Assembly: GCA_963738365.1 (NCBI GenBank)
Contig: CAVTWH010000006.1
Span: 992,001-1,056,000 of the forward strand
From: CAVTWH01 sp963738365
GTDB lineage: Bacteria > Actinomycetota > Actinomycetes > Mycobacteriales > Micromonosporaceae
Direction of reading: 5' to 3'
DNA: 64,000 nucleotides
The notes under the pieces were generated by a model, which worked only from the letters and a program-made list of their open reading frames with translations, had not been told where the DNA came from and did not search any database. This document shows, in pieces, positions 23,040 through 33,289 of this stretch. Within the stretch, counting starts at the first letter, position 1, and each line of letters begins with the position of its first letter. A program made the position numbers and the translations under genes.

Positions 23040-24242
23040 TCATGTCAGCGATGTGCGCAGGAACGCCTGGACCTGGCCGGCCGGGATGGCGAAGGCCACT
23101 CCGAGGTTGCCGGTGCCGGTGCCGTCCGTGGCGATGGCGCTGGTGATGCCGACCAGCTGGCCGCTGGTGTTGACCAGGGCGCCGCCGGAGTTGCCCTCGT
23201 TGACTGCCGCGTCGGTCTGGATGGCGCCGGAGTAGCTGACGGTGCTACCGCCGCCGAACCCGCGCCCACCGTCGGAGCCCACCGTGACCTGTCGGTCGAG
23301 TGCGCTGACGATGCCCTCGCTGGCGCTGGTACCCAGGCCCAGCGGGTTGCCCAGGGCGAGCACGTCGTCGCCCACGGCCAGGGTGGAGCTGTCCCCGATG
23401 CTGACCGCAGTGAGCCCCGTCCGGTCCACCTTGAGCAGCGCCAGGTCACCGGTGGTGTTGCTGGCCACCACGGTGGCCGGGGCTGAGCTGTCGTCGTTGA
23501 AGGTCACCGTGATGGTGCCGGTGGCGCCCGCGACGACATGGTTGTTGGTGACGATGTACCCGTCGGAGCGCACCACCACGCCGGATCCCTCGCTGGTCCC
23601 GCCCTGGCTGGCGGCCGCGATGGTCACCACGCTCGGCTTGACGGCATTGACCAGGTCGGCCACGGTCACCCTGCCGTTCACCGCCCGGGCCGCCACCACG
23701 CTGGCGGTGTTGCCGCCGCCGGCCACCGGCGAGCCGTCGTAGTGGTGGACCACCGCGCCGCCGGCCACCCCGGCGCCGAGGAACAGCGCCGCGCCGGCCA
23801 CGCCGGCGATGGTCCACCGGGCGATCCGGCCGGGCCGGAGCCCGTCGCCGGGCGCCGCTGCGGGCGACCCGTCGGGCGGCGGCGCTCCCGGGCCGGCCGG
23901 CCCGACCGGGTAGCGCGCCGCCGGCTGCCACGGCGCTGCGATCGGTCCCTGTGCCGGGTCGGCGGTGGGCGCCGCTGGCGCCCCGTGCGACACCGGCCCT
24001 GTCGCCCTCGACGAAGCCGGACGCGGTGCCGATCGGGCGGCCGGGTCGGCGGTCGCCGGGTCCGCGCCGGGTGTCGGGTGCGGATCGCCGGCCGCGGTGA
24101 CCGGCAACCGCCGGTTCGGTGAGCCGTCGGCGGAGCGGTGCCAGACTGGCTGACCGGTACCGGCCGGTTCGTCGTTCGGGTGGTCGGATGCCGTCTCCAC
24201 CGGCGGCCATCCGCTGCTGCGCTGCGGGTGTTCGGTCTCCAT
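23040..24242 (-). CDS. HtrA-like trypsin-type serine protease, membrane-anchored, no PDZ domain
   Basis: The 400-residue protein has a Pro-rich cytoplasmic part (1-138), one transmembrane helix at about 141-165 (TIAGVAGAALFLGAGVAGGA), and an S1C protease domain outside. The catalytic triad is visible: His in YIVTNNHVVAGA, Asp in TTGDLALLKVD and Ser in NEGNSGGALVN. It ends soon after the protease domain, so the PDZ domain common in HtrA/DegP is missing. Such proteins usually handle misfolded or cell-envelope proteins. ATG at 24242; an in-frame upstream start at 24338 would only add a disordered stretch. Confidence 0.9.
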   Translation of the reverse strand: METEHPQRSSGWPPVETASDHPNDEPAGTGQPVWHRSADGSPNRRLPVTAAGDPHPTPGADPATADPAARSAPRPASSRATGPVSHGAPAAPTADPAQGPIAAPWQPAARYPVGPAGPGAPPPDGSPAAAPGDGLRPGRIARWTIAGVAGAALFLGAGVAGGAVVHHYDGSPVAGGGNTASVVAARAVNGRVTVADLVNAVKPSVVTIAAASQGGTSEGSGVVVRSDGYIVTNNHVVAGATGTITVTFNDDSSAPATVVASNTTGDLALLKVDRTGLTAVSIGDSSTLAVGDDVLALGNPLGLGTSASEGIVSALDRQVTVGSDGGRGFGGGSTVSYSGAIQTDAAVNEGNSGGALVNTSGQLVGITSAIATDGTGTGNLGVAFAIPAGQVQAFLRTSLT

Positions 24243-24366
24243 GGACCCAACACTGCGCCGGTCACCAGCGATCGCCCTGTCAGTGGCCTGTGCGTCTGCT
24301 GGGAGGACCGGAGCCCGCCCCGGACCGGACATTGACACCCGTCACGGCGTCTGACATCCTCACCCA

Positions 24367-24380
24367 GGAAAGCGCTTTCC
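24367..24380. promoter_or_regulatory. Perfect palindrome GGAAAGCGCTTTCC before the pectinesterase gene
   Basis: A 14-bp perfect palindrome 20 bp upstream of the pectinesterase start codon. Its centre AGCGCT and A/T arms resemble LacI-family sites that control polysaccharide-degrading genes in actinomycetes. The position near the start of transcription fits repression by a sugar-responsive regulator. No such regulator gene is seen nearby. Confidence 0.6.
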
Positions 24381-24399
24381 CTAGGTCTGGGAGACTGCC

Positions 24400-26160
24400 A
24401 TGCCCCATTCGCGCGTACGTCGTCCGCTGCGCGTGCTGCTGCCAGCAGCAGTGGCCGCCCTGCTCGCCGGGGTCACTGCGGCGCTCCTCGCCGGCGCCCC
24501 GGCCGCCTATGCGGGCACCCTGTTCAGCGATGACTTCACCGACGGCAACACCGCCGGCTGGTCGATGTCCGCAGGCATCTGGAAGGTCGTCACCGACGGC
24601 TCAGCGGTGCTGGCCCAGACGAAGGCCGGCACCGACAACGGCCGGCTGTTCGCCGGCTCCAGCTCCTGGACCGACTACCGGGTGCAGGCCCGGATCAAGC
24701 CGACCACGCTCACCGGCGACGGTTACGTCGCCCTGCTGGCCCGCGCCTCCGGCGCCACCACCTACTACCGGCTCGCCCTGCGCCCCGCCAACCTGGCCCG
24801 CCTGGAGCAGGTACGCAGCGGCGCGGTGACCGTGCTGGCCAGCGTCCCGACGCCGATCAGTGCCGGGGTCTGGTACCAGGTGGCTGTCGAGGTCTCCGGC
24901 TCCACCGTGCGCGGCTGGCTGGACGGCACCCTGATCGGCTCGGCCACGACCACCGCGATCGCCAAGGGCCGCATCGGCGTACAGACCGGCTACGCCACCG
25001 CCGAGTTCGACGACGTGCTGGTCAGCACCGGCCCCGCGCCGAGCCCCTCGGCAAGCTCCACCGCCTCACCCGCCCCGTCGGCCTCACCCAGCCCGTCGAC
25101 ATCACCCAGCGCGTCGACCTCACCCAGCCCGTCGACGTCGGCCTCGGCCAGTCCCGCGCCGAGCGGCGAGCAGCCCTCCAGTCCGCCGCCGACCGGGTCG
25201 GGCGTCGTCGTCGCGCAGGACGGGACCGGCGACTTCACCAGCGTGCAGGCCGCCGTTGATGCCGCCCCCAGCGGGCTGACCAGCCCGTACATCATCCTGA
25301 TCAAGCCCGGCAGCTACGTCGAGCCGGTGCTGGTGCCCAGCGGCAAGCCGTACCTGAACTTTGTCGGGGCGAGCGGTCGGGCTGCCGACGTGCTCATCGC
25401 CTACGACCGGGCCAACGGCACCGCCAAGCCGGACGGCACCACCTACGGCACCTCCGGCAGCGCCTCGGTGACCATCGCCGGGCACGACTTCACCGCCCGG
25501 AACCTGACCTTCGCCAACACCTTCGACGAGGCCGCCCACCCGGAGATCGCCAACCGGCAGGCTGTCGCGGTGCTCACCTCCACCGACCGGCTCACCTTCG
25601 ACAACGTGCGGTTCCTCGGCAACCAGGACACCCTCTACGTCAACAGCGCGGCCACCCTCACCGTCGGCCGGGCCTACTTCCACCACTGCTACGTGGAGGG
25701 CGACGTGGACTTCATCTTCGGCCGGGGCACGGCGGTCTTCGACGAGTGCGAGATCCATTCGCTGAACCGGGGCTCCACCACCAACAACGGATACGTGACC
25801 GCGGCCAGCACGCAGCTCACCAACCCGTACGGCTTCCTCTTCGACCACTGCGAGCTGACCAGCGACGCCCCGGACGGCACCGGCTACCTCGGTCGCCCCT
25901 GGCACCCGAGCGGCGACGTCAACGCCATCGCCCAGGTGGTCTACCGGGAGTCGGGCATCGGTGCGCACATCATCGCGGCCGGCCCGTGGTCGGACTTTTC
26001 CACGTTCTCCTGGAAGGACGCCCGTTACTTCGAGTACCACAACACCGGCCCGGGCGCGGTGGTCAACGACAACCGTCCACAGTTGACCGACGACCAGGCG
26101 GCGACGTACACCATTGCCAACTACCTGACCGGCCCGGACAACTGGCACCCGCAAGACTGA
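24400..26160 (+). CDS. Secreted pectinesterase with N-terminal LamG-like module
   Basis: The 586-residue protein has a signal peptide (about 1-40, ending APAAYAG), a beta-sandwich module (about 40-205; LFSDDFTDGNTAGWSM to FDDVLVS), a Ser/Pro/Ala linker (about 208-265) and a pectinesterase domain. The catalytic residues are seen in FLGNQDTLYV (Gln and Asp), GDVDFIFGRGTAVF (Asp nucleophile) and YLGRPWHPSG (Arg). It would remove methyl esters from plant pectin. The AA10 enzyme at 31724 also targets plant or chitin polymers. ATG at 24400, about 20 bp after the palindrome at 24367-24380. Confidence 0.93.
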   Translation: MPHSRVRRPLRVLLPAAVAALLAGVTAALLAGAPAAYAGTLFSDDFTDGNTAGWSMSAGIWKVVTDGSAVLAQTKAGTDNGRLFAGSSSWTDYRVQARIKPTTLTGDGYVALLARASGATTYYRLALRPANLARLEQVRSGAVTVLASVPTPISAGVWYQVAVEVSGSTVRGWLDGTLIGSATTTAIAKGRIGVQTGYATAEFDDVLVSTGPAPSPSASSTASPAPSASPSPSTSPSASTSPSPSTSASASPAPSGEQPSSPPPTGSGVVVAQDGTGDFTSVQAAVDAAPSGLTSPYIILIKPGSYVEPVLVPSGKPYLNFVGASGRAADVLIAYDRANGTAKPDGTTYGTSGSASVTIAGHDFTARNLTFANTFDEAAHPEIANRQAVAVLTSTDRLTFDNVRFLGNQDTLYVNSAATLTVGRAYFHHCYVEGDVDFIFGRGTAVFDECEIHSLNRGSTTNNGYVTAASTQLTNPYGFLFDHCELTSDAPDGTGYLGRPWHPSGDVNAIAQVVYRESGIGAHIIAAGPWSDFSTFSWKDARYFEYHNTGPGAVVNDNRPQLTDDQAATYTIANYLTGPDNWHPQD

Positions 26161-26191
26161 GGGAGACCGGGTCGCGCCGACGGATTTCGCG

Positions 26192-26617
26192 CTACGGCAC
26201 GGTGCCGGCCGGTACCACCCATTCGACCTGCTGACCGGTTACGCCGGCCACCTGATCGAAGTCCCGGTCGTAGTGCAGCAGGATGAGGCCGTGCAGTTGT
26301 GCTGTCGCCGCGACCAGCAGGTCCACCGTGCCGGCGCTGCGGTGCAGGCCGCGTTGAGTCAGTTCTGCCTGGACCTGGTTGGCGCGGGTGAATACCTCGT
26401 CCGGCATCGGCGTCCGACAGAAGGTCGCGTCGATCTCGGTGACGATCTCGGCTCGGTGCGCCGTGGACTTTGCCGCGTAGAGCAACTCCAATTCAGTCAC
26501 CGGACACACCGACAGCAGCCCGGCGGTCACCTGCTGCTGCCAGCGTGCCCGTACCTGTGGATCGCGGAACAGGCGCACCAGTGCACTCGTGTCCACCAGA
26601 TACTGGACCGGGCTCAC
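26192..26617 (-). CDS. vapC: PIN-domain toxin (VapC family)
   Basis: The 141-residue protein has the PIN nuclease fold with QYLVDTSALVRLF (first Asp), VTELELLYAA (Glu), and AGTVDLLVAATAQLHGLILLHYDRDFD (two later Asp). VapC toxins cleave RNA, often tRNA. GTG start at 26617 overlaps the stop of the antitoxin gene (GTGA), the normal order of antitoxin then toxin. The antitoxin pair is transcribed from the AT-rich dyad at 26834-26861. Confidence 0.88.
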   Translation of the reverse strand: MSPVQYLVDTSALVRLFRDPQVRARWQQQVTAGLLSVCPVTELELLYAAKSTAHRAEIVTEIDATFCRTPMPDEVFTRANQVQAELTQRGLHRSAGTVDLLVAATAQLHGLILLHYDRDFDQVAGVTGQQVEWVVPAGTVP

Positions 26618-26823
26618 CGCCGGTATGTCGACTTGTCGAGAAGATCGTCAAACTCACCGGCGGCTCCCCGCTCCGCCAGTCGGGCCAGCCCCTGTGCTCG
26701 GCGCAGTCGGTCAGCCGCCTCGCGCAGAGCGGTGTTCACCGTGTCTTTCTTGGTCTTCGTGCCAAGCAGGGCGGCCGCGGTGGCGAGCGCATCCTCGTCG
26801 ATGTCGATGAGCATCTTCGTCAT
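26614..26823 (-). CDS. vapB: VapB-type antitoxin
   Basis: The 69-residue protein begins MTKMLIDIDEDALATAAALLGTKTKKDTVNTALRE, a ribbon-helix-helix DNA-binding head, and ends in an acidic toxin-binding tail (GEFDDLLDKSTYRR). ATG at 26823 was chosen since GGAGG lies 6-8 bp before it, whereas the ATG at 26835 overlaps that site. It should repress its own operon by binding the AT-rich dyad immediately upstream. Confidence 0.88.
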   Translation of the reverse strand: MTKMLIDIDEDALATAAALLGTKTKKDTVNTALREAADRLRRAQGLARLAERGAAGEFDDLLDKSTYRR

Positions 26824-26833
26824 GGCGACCTCC

Positions 26834-26861
26834 ATATATACCAGGCAGCATTGGAGTATAT
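26834..26861. promoter_or_regulatory. AT-rich dyad before vapBC, probable autoregulatory operator
   Basis: ATATATACC (26834-26842) and GGAGTATAT (26853-26861) form an imperfect inverted repeat with a 10-bp spacer, just upstream of the vapB start codon. This AT-rich patch is rare in the GC-rich window and probably overlaps the promoter. VapBC complexes typically bind such sites. Confidence 0.55.
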
Positions 26862-26886
26862 CTCGCCGACGGCTTGCGCGAAAGTG

Positions 26887-26924
26887 ACGATGGCCCGCCG
26901 GTCGGTCGACCGGCGGGCCATCGT
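26887..26924 (-). terminator. Strong terminator hairpin of aconitase gene
   Basis: A 17-bp perfect stem (arms 26887-26903 and 26908-26924, core GGCCCGCCGGTC) closes a 4-nt loop. It starts 15 bp past the aconitase stop and separates it from the vapBC promoter. Confidence 0.85.
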
Positions 26925-26938
26925 CGTGGTGTGACCTG

Positions 26939-29665
<2,727 letters not shown>

Positions 29666-29748
29666 GGTCGTACTCCTTTACCGAACGGTCCTCGTCTGCA
29701 GTCTCGCGCACCGGCCCGGACGGCGCGGGCGAGGGGTGCGGCATACAT

Positions 29749-29770
29749 GCAAACCGTACGTCCGTCTTGC
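29749..29770. promoter_or_regulatory. Predicted AcnR operator in front of acn
   Basis: The core CCGTACGTCCGT with flanks GCAAA and CTTGC agrees with the palindrome at 10275-10296 at 19 of 22 positions. It lies 84 bp upstream of the acn start codon. This supports repression of acn by the TetR regulator at 9673-10242. Confidence 0.7.
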
Positions 29771-29850
29771 TATGCGCGCAACCCGCTGGCCCCGGGAACG
29801 CGCCGACCGCCGCAGGCAGCCCGGCGGCGGTCGGTCGGGGTACTGCCGGA

Positions 29851-31458
29851 TCAGTGCTGACCCCGGCCGTCCCGGCGTGGGCGGGTCAGGGTGAACTGGT
29901 CGACCGGGGTCAGCGCGCCGGACGGGCCGCCCACCGCGTAGTAGGTGACCGCGATGCTGGTGGCGTCGCCCGGGTGCCGACCGGGGTCGACGGTGAACGC
30001 CGCGAAGCCGTACGGGTGCTCCTTGTCCCGCACCGCCGACCACGGCGCGTCCTCGTGCACGTAGACCGGCGGGCGCTTGCCGTTGGCGCCGACCGGCCCG
30101 ACCCCGGTGATCACCCGGCAGGCGGCCGGCTCGAAGAACAGCTTGTTCGACGGCGCCGAGGTACCCCCACCGCCGATCACCAGGTGCACCGTGCCCTTGG
30201 TGGTGTCCACCGTGGACAAATCGGTGGCCACCGGGTTCGGGGTGAGCGTGTCGGTGGGCAGCGCGCCGCGGATCGGGTGCGAGCGCTCGTAGTGGTGCTC
30301 GTGCCCGCAGACCACCAGGTCCACACCGTAGGCGTCGAACAGCGGCACCCACTCCTCCCGGATGCCCCGGTCGGCGCCGTTGAACTGGTCCGCGGTGGAG
30401 ATCACCACCTGGTGCATGACCACCACGATCCAGTCGATGTCGCGGTCCGCCCGGGTGGCCTTCAGCTCCGCCTCCAGCCACGCCTTCTGCGCGCCGCCGG
30501 AGTAGCCGCGCACGTAGGAGTTGCCGCCGTCCTGGTAGCAGACGTCGTCGTTGTTGAGGCTGATCACCCGGACCGAGCCGGCGGTGAACGCGTACCACAG
30601 GCCGCGGGTCTCGGCGTCCCGGGCGCCCGGGGGCAGGGCGAAGTAGGACTGGTAGGCGCCGTAGCCGATGGGGCCGTTGCCCAGTTCGTTCTCGTGGTTG
30701 CCGGCGGCCGGCATCCACGGCCGGAAGCGCGCCGAGCGGCTGTTGTTGACGAACCAGTCCGACCAGGTGCGGATCCGGTCGGTCGACAGGTTGGCGTAGC
30801 ACAGGTCGCCGTTGACCAGGTGGAACAGCGGGGCGATGCGCTCGATGCCGGTGACCGTGTCACCGGCGGCCGGCGAGCCCAGGTTGTCGTTGACCCAGAT
30901 CGGGCTGCTCGCCCCGGCCGGCGTGGTCTGCTTGCCGAGGGTGGGCGTGCCCTGGTCGCCGAAGCTGGTGAAGGTGAACGCGGCCCGGCCGCGCGGCGCC
31001 GTCCGGAACAGCCCCGGGATCGGGGTGGTGCCCTCGTGCAGCGCGGCATAGGCATATTCGGTGTCCGGGCGCAGGCCGGTCAGCCGGGCGTGGTGGATGA
31101 ACACCTCGGTGCCGGCGGCGGCGTCGGTGTAGGTGACGGTGTGCGCGTCGACGCTGTGGCCGTAGCCGTCGCCGGGGGTGCCCAACAGCACCCGGGGGCG
31201 GGCCACCGACACCGGAGTGCTCCAGGAGACCACCACCTCGCGGCTGGCGTCGGCGCCGAACTGCAGGTGGATGCCGTGGACGTCGGGGGCGCCGGTACCG
31301 GTGGGCCGGGTCCACAGCGCGGGGGAGGTCGGCTGGGCCAGCGCGGTACCGGGCATCAGCAGCGCGCCGGCACCGGCGGCCCCGGCGCCGGTCAGCAGCG
31401 CCCGGCGGCGCAGCCCCGAGCCGGGATGCCCCGGCGCGGCGGAGGATGTGTCAGTCAT
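29851..31458 (-). CDS. Tat-exported metallophosphoesterase (purple acid phosphatase type)
   Basis: The 535-residue protein has a Tat signal, LRRRALLTGAGAAGAGALL (about residues 16-34), a fibronectin-like N-terminal domain (about 50-150) and a calcineurin-type phosphoesterase. Metal motifs are SFGDQG, GDLCYAN (GDLxYA), AAGNHENELG (GNHE), VVMHQV and CGHEHHYER (GHxHxYER), the order of purple acid phosphatases. It likely liberates phosphate from esters outside the cell. ATG at 31458 is directly before the Tat motif; the frame is open to 31563. The 185-bp gap to acn holds the AcnR site. Confidence 0.9.
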   Translation of the reverse strand: MTDTSSAAPGHPGSGLRRRALLTGAGAAGAGALLMPGTALAQPTSPALWTRPTGTGAPDVHGIHLQFGADASREVVVSWSTPVSVARPRVLLGTPGDGYGHSVDAHTVTYTDAAAGTEVFIHHARLTGLRPDTEYAYAALHEGTTPIPGLFRTAPRGRAAFTFTSFGDQGTPTLGKQTTPAGASSPIWVNDNLGSPAAGDTVTGIERIAPLFHLVNGDLCYANLSTDRIRTWSDWFVNNSRSARFRPWMPAAGNHENELGNGPIGYGAYQSYFALPPGARDAETRGLWYAFTAGSVRVISLNNDDVCYQDGGNSYVRGYSGGAQKAWLEAELKATRADRDIDWIVVVMHQVVISTADQFNGADRGIREEWVPLFDAYGVDLVVCGHEHHYERSHPIRGALPTDTLTPNPVATDLSTVDTTKGTVHLVIGGGGTSAPSNKLFFEPAACRVITGVGPVGANGKRPPVYVHEDAPWSAVRDKEHPYGFAAFTVDPGRHPGDATSIAVTYYAVGGPSGALTPVDQFTLTRPRRDGRGQH

Positions 31459-31723
31459 GCCGGCGATGCTCGGCGGCCGGCGTGAACGCCGGGTACCCGG
31501 GCGGGGAGGTGTCGCGTGTCGATGCGGCGAACGGCCGGGCACCGCCGGGTTGCCGTCGAGCACTCAACCATGGTTATATTTCGATACGTTGGCATGCCGG
31601 TGCCTCGCGTGCGCTCTCCGCGTCACCCACACAGACGTCCACGCTGCCCTCGTCCACGTCGTGTGTCGTCCCTGGCTGGCGCGCGGGATTCCTAATTCGG
31701 GTCACGCGACAGAAGGACACAAC

Positions 31724-32902
31724 GTGAGATTCATGCAACGTCTACGGCTGCGCCACCGCTTCGCGCTGGCCGCCGCCACGGCCATCCTGGCCGCCGGTGC
31801 CGGCGCCCTGGTGGCCGCCCAACCGGCCCAGGCGCACGGGACCATGCTGATCCCGGGCAGCCGAACCTGGCTGTGCTATCAGGACGCGCTGCAGCCCAAC
31901 GGCCAGCTCGTCGCCAACAACCCGGCCTGCGCGGCGGCCCTCGCCAAGAGCGGCACCACGTCGCTGTACAACTGGTTCGCGGTGCTGCGCTCGGACGGCA
32001 ACGGCCGTGGCCGGGGCTTCATCCCGGACGGCAAGCTGTGCAGTGGCAACGCGGTGGTGTACGACTTCTCCGGCTACGACCTCGGTCGCAGCGACTGGCC
32101 GGTGACCCACCTGACCTCGGGGGCCACCATGGCCTTCCACTACAACAAGTGGGCGGCGCACCCGGGCTGGTTCTACCTCTACGTCACCAAGGACGGCTGG
32201 GACCAGAACTCCCCGCTGACCTGGGACGAGCTGGAGGACGCGCCGTTCTCTTCGGCCGACCACCCGCCGTCGGTGGGTGACCCGGGCACCAGCACCTCCT
32301 ACTACTACTGGAACGCCACGCTGCCGCAGAACAAGACCGGCCACCACATCATCTACTCGGTGTGGCAGCGCTCGGACAGCCAGGAGACTTTCTACGGCTG
32401 CTCCGACGTGGTCTTCGACGGCGGCAACGGGCAGGTCACCGGGGTCGGCCCGGGGCAGAGCACGTCGCCCACCCCGTCCACGTCCGCGTCCCGTTCGGTC
32501 AGCCCCAGCCCGTCGCAGTCGCGGTCGGTCAGCCCCAGCCCGTCGGTGAGCACCTCGCCGTCCCGTTCGGCCAGCGCCAGCCCGTCCACCGGCGGCGGCT
32601 CGGGCTGCACGGCGACCTACGCCATCTCGTCCACCTGGAGCGGGGCGTTCCAGGCTGGCATCACGATCACCAACAAGGGCTCCACCCCGACCGCCGGCTG
32701 GACGGTCGGCTGGACGTTCACCGCGGGGGAGACAATATCCTCGCTGTGGAACGGCACGGCCACCACGTCCGGGTCCTCGGTCAGTGTGGCCAACGTGTCC
32801 TACAACGGAATTATCACCGGCGGAGGTACCACCCAGTTCGGCTTCCTGGGCAACGGCACCCCCGCCACCACGGTCAGCAACCTGACCTGTACCGCGCGGT
32901 GA
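31724..32902 (+). CDS. Secreted AA10 lytic polysaccharide monooxygenase with CBM2
   Basis: The 392-residue protein has a signal peptide ending AQPAQA, so the mature enzyme starts with His (HGTMLIPGS), the copper-binding His brace of AA10 enzymes. The catalytic domain covers about residues 36-235, then a Ser/Pro/Arg linker (STSPTPSTSASRSVSPSPS) and a CBM2 cellulose- or chitin-binding module (about 290-392, with Trp at WSGAF, GWTVGW and SLWNG and bracketing Cys). It oxidatively cleaves crystalline cellulose or chitin. GTG at 31724 is 6 bp after AGAAGGA; the ATG at 31733 is the alternative. The 265-bp gap from 31459 has no other gene. Confidence 0.95.
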   Translation: MRFMQRLRLRHRFALAAATAILAAGAGALVAAQPAQAHGTMLIPGSRTWLCYQDALQPNGQLVANNPACAAALAKSGTTSLYNWFAVLRSDGNGRGRGFIPDGKLCSGNAVVYDFSGYDLGRSDWPVTHLTSGATMAFHYNKWAAHPGWFYLYVTKDGWDQNSPLTWDELEDAPFSSADHPPSVGDPGTSTSYYYWNATLPQNKTGHHIIYSVWQRSDSQETFYGCSDVVFDGGNGQVTGVGPGQSTSPTPSTSASRSVSPSPSQSRSVSPSPSVSTSPSRSASASPSTGGGSGCTATYAISSTWSGAFQAGITITNKGSTPTAGWTVGWTFTAGETISSLWNGTATTSGSSVSVANVSYNGIITGGGTTQFGFLGNGTPATTVSNLTCTAR

Positions 32903-32925
32903 GGCAGCCGCCGCGCTGACACCAG

Positions 32926-32960
32926 CCGCCGGCACCGCGCTTCCCGCGCGGTGCCGGCGG
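32926..32960 (+). terminator. Terminator hairpin after the AA10 gene
   Basis: A perfect 15-bp stem (arms CCGCCGGCACCGCGC and its complement) with a TTCCC loop starts 24 bp past the AA10 stop codon. Confidence 0.8.
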
Positions 32961-33118
32961 TGGCGTCTGACCGGGATCCGCATGGACGGAAGGCAACGTC
33001 GCGTGCTGACCCCGCATCGTCGGCGCTGCGACCGCCGGAGCGGTACGGGCCCGGCATGCGGGTGACCGTTTCGGTAGCGGTCCCTCGATGAGCGCGAGTT
33101 GCCGCTCCGGCTGTCGGC

Positions 33119-33280
33119 GTGAAGTTCCTCGTCGACGAGCGTCTGTCCGCGCGGCTCGTCGCCCTGCTGGATGCCGCCGGCCACGACGCCGTCCATATAT
33201 TGAGCGTGGGTTGGCCGGGCGCCCCGGGGTTCCGGGCGGCGCCGACCGCCCCGACCGCGACCGGCGCCGCGTCCAGGGCG
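33119..33280 (+). pseudogene. Remnant of a DUF5615 PIN-like toxin gene
   Basis: GTG at 33119 gives MKFLVDERLSARLVALLDAAGHDAVHILSVGW, the start of DUF5615 PIN-like proteins (FLVDExLSxRLVxLL, GHDAVH). After about 32 residues the homology ends and the frame becomes Ala/Pro-rich, so the catalytic domain is lost. No antitoxin gene is seen just upstream. The 216-bp region before it (32903-33118) holds the AA10 terminator only. Confidence 0.6.
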
Positions 33281-33289
33281 CCGGCCGCG

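Noticed and set aside
26887..26924. Palindrome as regulatory operator
   Set aside because: The 17-bp stem with 4-nt loop just past the acn stop is better explained as a terminator.
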